Below are positions 6,912 through 8,324 of a stretch of DNA of 8,324 bases, in pieces. The DNA is from Methanobacteriota archaeon (GTDB lineage: Archaea > Thermoplasmatota > Poseidoniia > Poseidoniales > Poseidoniaceae). The position numbers were made by a program, and so were the translations under genes. Position 1 is the first letter of the stretch; each line of letters starts with the position of its first letter. The stretch lies in assembly GCA_002726395.1 (NCBI GenBank), contig PBTA01000068.1, positions 1 through 8,324 on the forward strand, given 5' to 3'. A model generated the notes under the pieces. That model was not told where the DNA came from. It searched no databases and saw nothing but the letters and a program-made list of their open reading frames with translations.

Positions 6912-8129
6912 ATGTTTATGACTGAGTGGTCAGCATCAATTCAAAATGCTGGTTGTGCTGTAGATTGGCAAAAAAAACTCAATCTGTCCCTAAACAATAA
7001 GCAATGGTCGGCAACCATTCAACCAATTGCTGAAAAATTAGCTAATGGTATTCGCCTGTCTGTTGATGATGGAGTTATTCTGTATCGTCACAATAACCTC
7101 AGCGAATTGGGAATGCTGGCTAACCTAGTAAAACACTCAAGATTTGATAACAAGGTATTTTTCAATTCCAACGTTCATATTAATCAAACTAATATCTGTG
7201 TGCTAGCTTGTCGTTTTTGTGCTTTTAGAAGGAGTAAAAAACAGAACGACGCTTACGCAATGACTGTAGACGAATACATCAAAGAAATGGATAAATTTGC
7301 AGAACATATTGACGAAGTACATTCAGTTGGTGGACTCCATCCAGACTGGGATATTGATTATTATGTTAAATTAATCAGAACTGCAAAAGAAAAGTACCCT
7401 GATATCTCAATAAAAGCCTTAACAGCAGTCGAAGTAAAACATCTATCAAATCTTTCAAATATTGATTTTAGTGAAACACTGAAGAGATTAAAGAACGCAG
7501 GATTAGATTCACTTCCAGGTGGCGGTGCTGAGATATTGAATGATGATATTCGTGAGATTATATGCAAAGGAAAGGAAAGCTCTGAGGAGTATCTGGAAAT
7601 ACACCGTCAGGCTCATTTGTTAGGTATACCATCTAACTGTACCATGCTATTTGGCACAATTGAAACAATTGAAGATCGCCTTGAACACATGGACAAACTA
7701 CGTAAACTAGCAGATGAATCATCGATGTTACAATGTTTCGTCCCGTATCCGTTTTTACCTGATTCATCTAGATTGCCTCAAGCACAACTAGCAACGGCAA
7801 ATGAAATTCTCCGCACTATTGCAATATCACGTTTAATGTTGGATTCGATACCACATATCAAGGCATATCGAATGAATATTGGAGATGAGGTTGCAGAATT
7901 AGCTCTTCACTACGGCGCTGATGATGTGGATGGAACAGTTCGTCAAGAATCCATTATGCATTTAGCCGGGGCAAAATCAAGCCTAAATTATGGCACTTAT
8001 CAACTAGGTAAGTTAGTCAAAGATGCGGGTTTTTTGCCCATTAAAAGAAACACCATATACACGGAATTCAACGAATTTCAAGTTTTACCTCCCAAGCGCA
8101 TTAGACGCTTATCTGTTATTCAAAGTTAG
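6912..8129 (+). CDS. mqnE: Aminofutalosine synthase MqnE (radical SAM)
   Basis: This 405-residue cytosolic enzyme should join the MqnA product, 3-(1-carboxyvinyloxy)benzoate, to SAM to make aminofutalosine in the futalosine route to menaquinone. The radical SAM cluster motif is CX3CX2C at C96, C100 and C103, inside HINQTNICVLACRFCAF (89-105). Further MqnE landmarks are GGLHPD (140-145), IKALTAVEVKHL (167-178), PGGGAEIL (202-209), HLLGIPSNCTMLFG (235-248), HIKAYRMNIG (315-324) and GADDVDGTV (335-343). HIKAY and the GADD-DGT block separate it from the related CofH and MqnC. About 35 residues precede the usual start of homology. Two positions look unusual compared with what I recall of the family: TMLYGHIE reads TMLFGTIE (T249 for H), and KAYWM reads KAYRM (R320 for W). 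The gene for MqnA begins 8 bases downstream, which supports the assignment. An alternative ATG is at 6918. Confidence 0.9.
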   Translation: MFMTEWSASIQNAGCAVDWQKKLNLSLNNKQWSATIQPIAEKLANGIRLSVDDGVILYRHNNLSELGMLANLVKHSRFDNKVFFNSNVHINQTNICVLACRFCAFRRSKKQNDAYAMTVDEYIKEMDKFAEHIDEVHSVGGLHPDWDIDYYVKLIRTAKEKYPDISIKALTAVEVKHLSNLSNIDFSETLKRLKNAGLDSLPGGGAEILNDDIREIICKGKESSEEYLEIHRQAHLLGIPSNCTMLFGTIETIEDRLEHMDKLRKLADESSMLQCFVPYPFLPDSSRLPQAQLATANEILRTIAISRLMLDSIPHIKAYRMNIGDEVAELALHYGADDVDGTVRQESIMHLAGAKSSLNYGTYQLGKLVKDAGFLPIKRNTIYTEFNEFQVLPPKRIRRLSVIQS

Positions 8130-8137
8130 GCGATAGT

Positions 8138-8324
8138 ATGATTATTCAAGAAAATAAAAATGGACATCAAAATTTTGTCAATTGGAAAAACACCATTGGC
8201 AGAGTTGCATTCATGAATTGCGATCCACTGTTCCTAAAACTTAGTAAAAATTGGGATATTCTATCTGCACCCCCTTCGTGGCTTACTGGGCACTTACTAA
8301 GAAGCGACTGTATATTAGCCCCAA
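8138..8324 (+). CDS. mqnA: Chorismate dehydratase MqnA, N-terminal part (cut by window end)
   Basis: Only the first 62 codons are present; the frame is open to the window edge. The protein should dehydrate chorismate to 3-(1-carboxyvinyloxy)benzoate, the first step of the futalosine pathway, just before MqnE. Residues GRVAFMNCDPLF (21-32) match the family start (G-R-V-[SA]-[FY]-x-N-x-x-P-L), and APPSWLTGHLL (44-54) matches the P-S-x-L-x-x-x-L segment of the periplasmic-binding-protein-like fold. About 20 residues precede the usual start of homology. ATG 8138 lies 8 bases after the mqnE stop, with a weak SD-like GGCGAT (8129-8134) before it, so the two genes are very probably one operon. Because only a quarter of the gene is visible, completeness cannot be judged. 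Confidence 0.8.
   Translation, partial: MIIQENKNGHQNFVNWKNTIGRVAFMNCDPLFLKLSKNWDILSAPPSWLTGHLLRSDCILAP

Noticed and set aside
6912..8129. CofH or MqnC instead of MqnE
   Set aside because: HIKAY, GADDVDGT and GGGAEI fit MqnE better, and the mqnA partner follows directly.

Overview
The window looks like a piece of a low-GC chromosome, probably from a planktonic archaeon; marine Thermoplasmatota such as Marine Group II/III would fit. This is an inference from three things. The transketolase is split into two subunits. AT-rich TATA-like boxes lie about 23-25 bases (box centre to ATG) upstream of two gene starts that have no ribosome-binding site, which suggests leaderless mRNAs. The ribosome-binding site of the internal operon gene matches the usual anti-SD. 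No rRNA, tRNA, CRISPR array, insertion sequence or phage gene is visible, and all genes belong to recognisable families. No database search was possible, so the taxon is tentative and family comparisons are from memory.

Layout. The left half is on the minus strand. A prokaryotic OPT-family oligopeptide transporter (1825-3873) is followed 58 bases downstream by the N-terminal (939-1766) and C-terminal (4-942) subunits of a split transketolase, which overlap by 4 bases. The right half is on the plus strand. A P2-type cation ATPase, most likely a Ca2+ exporter (4004-6874), is followed after a short gap by mqnE (6912-8129) and the beginning of mqnA (8138 to the window edge). The OPT and ATPase genes are divergent and share a control region of about 130 bases that holds an imperfect tandem repeat of a TATA box, a conserved 10-mer and an ATG.

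How the genes work together. The transketolase subunits should form one thiamine-diphosphate enzyme of the non-oxidative pentose phosphate network, supplying pentose and erythrose phosphates. MqnA and MqnE catalyse the first two steps of the futalosine route from chorismate to menaquinone, so the cell probably has a menaquinone-based respiratory chain. The transporter fits a peptide-using heterotroph. The ATPase would keep cytosolic Ca2+ low. These are ordinary housekeeping modules.

I found no convincing new multi-gene system. The points most worth a second look are the duplicated promoter element before the ATPase, the mixed P2A/P2B character of the ATPase ion site, and the loss of a normally conserved active-site histidine in the transketolase C-terminal subunit.
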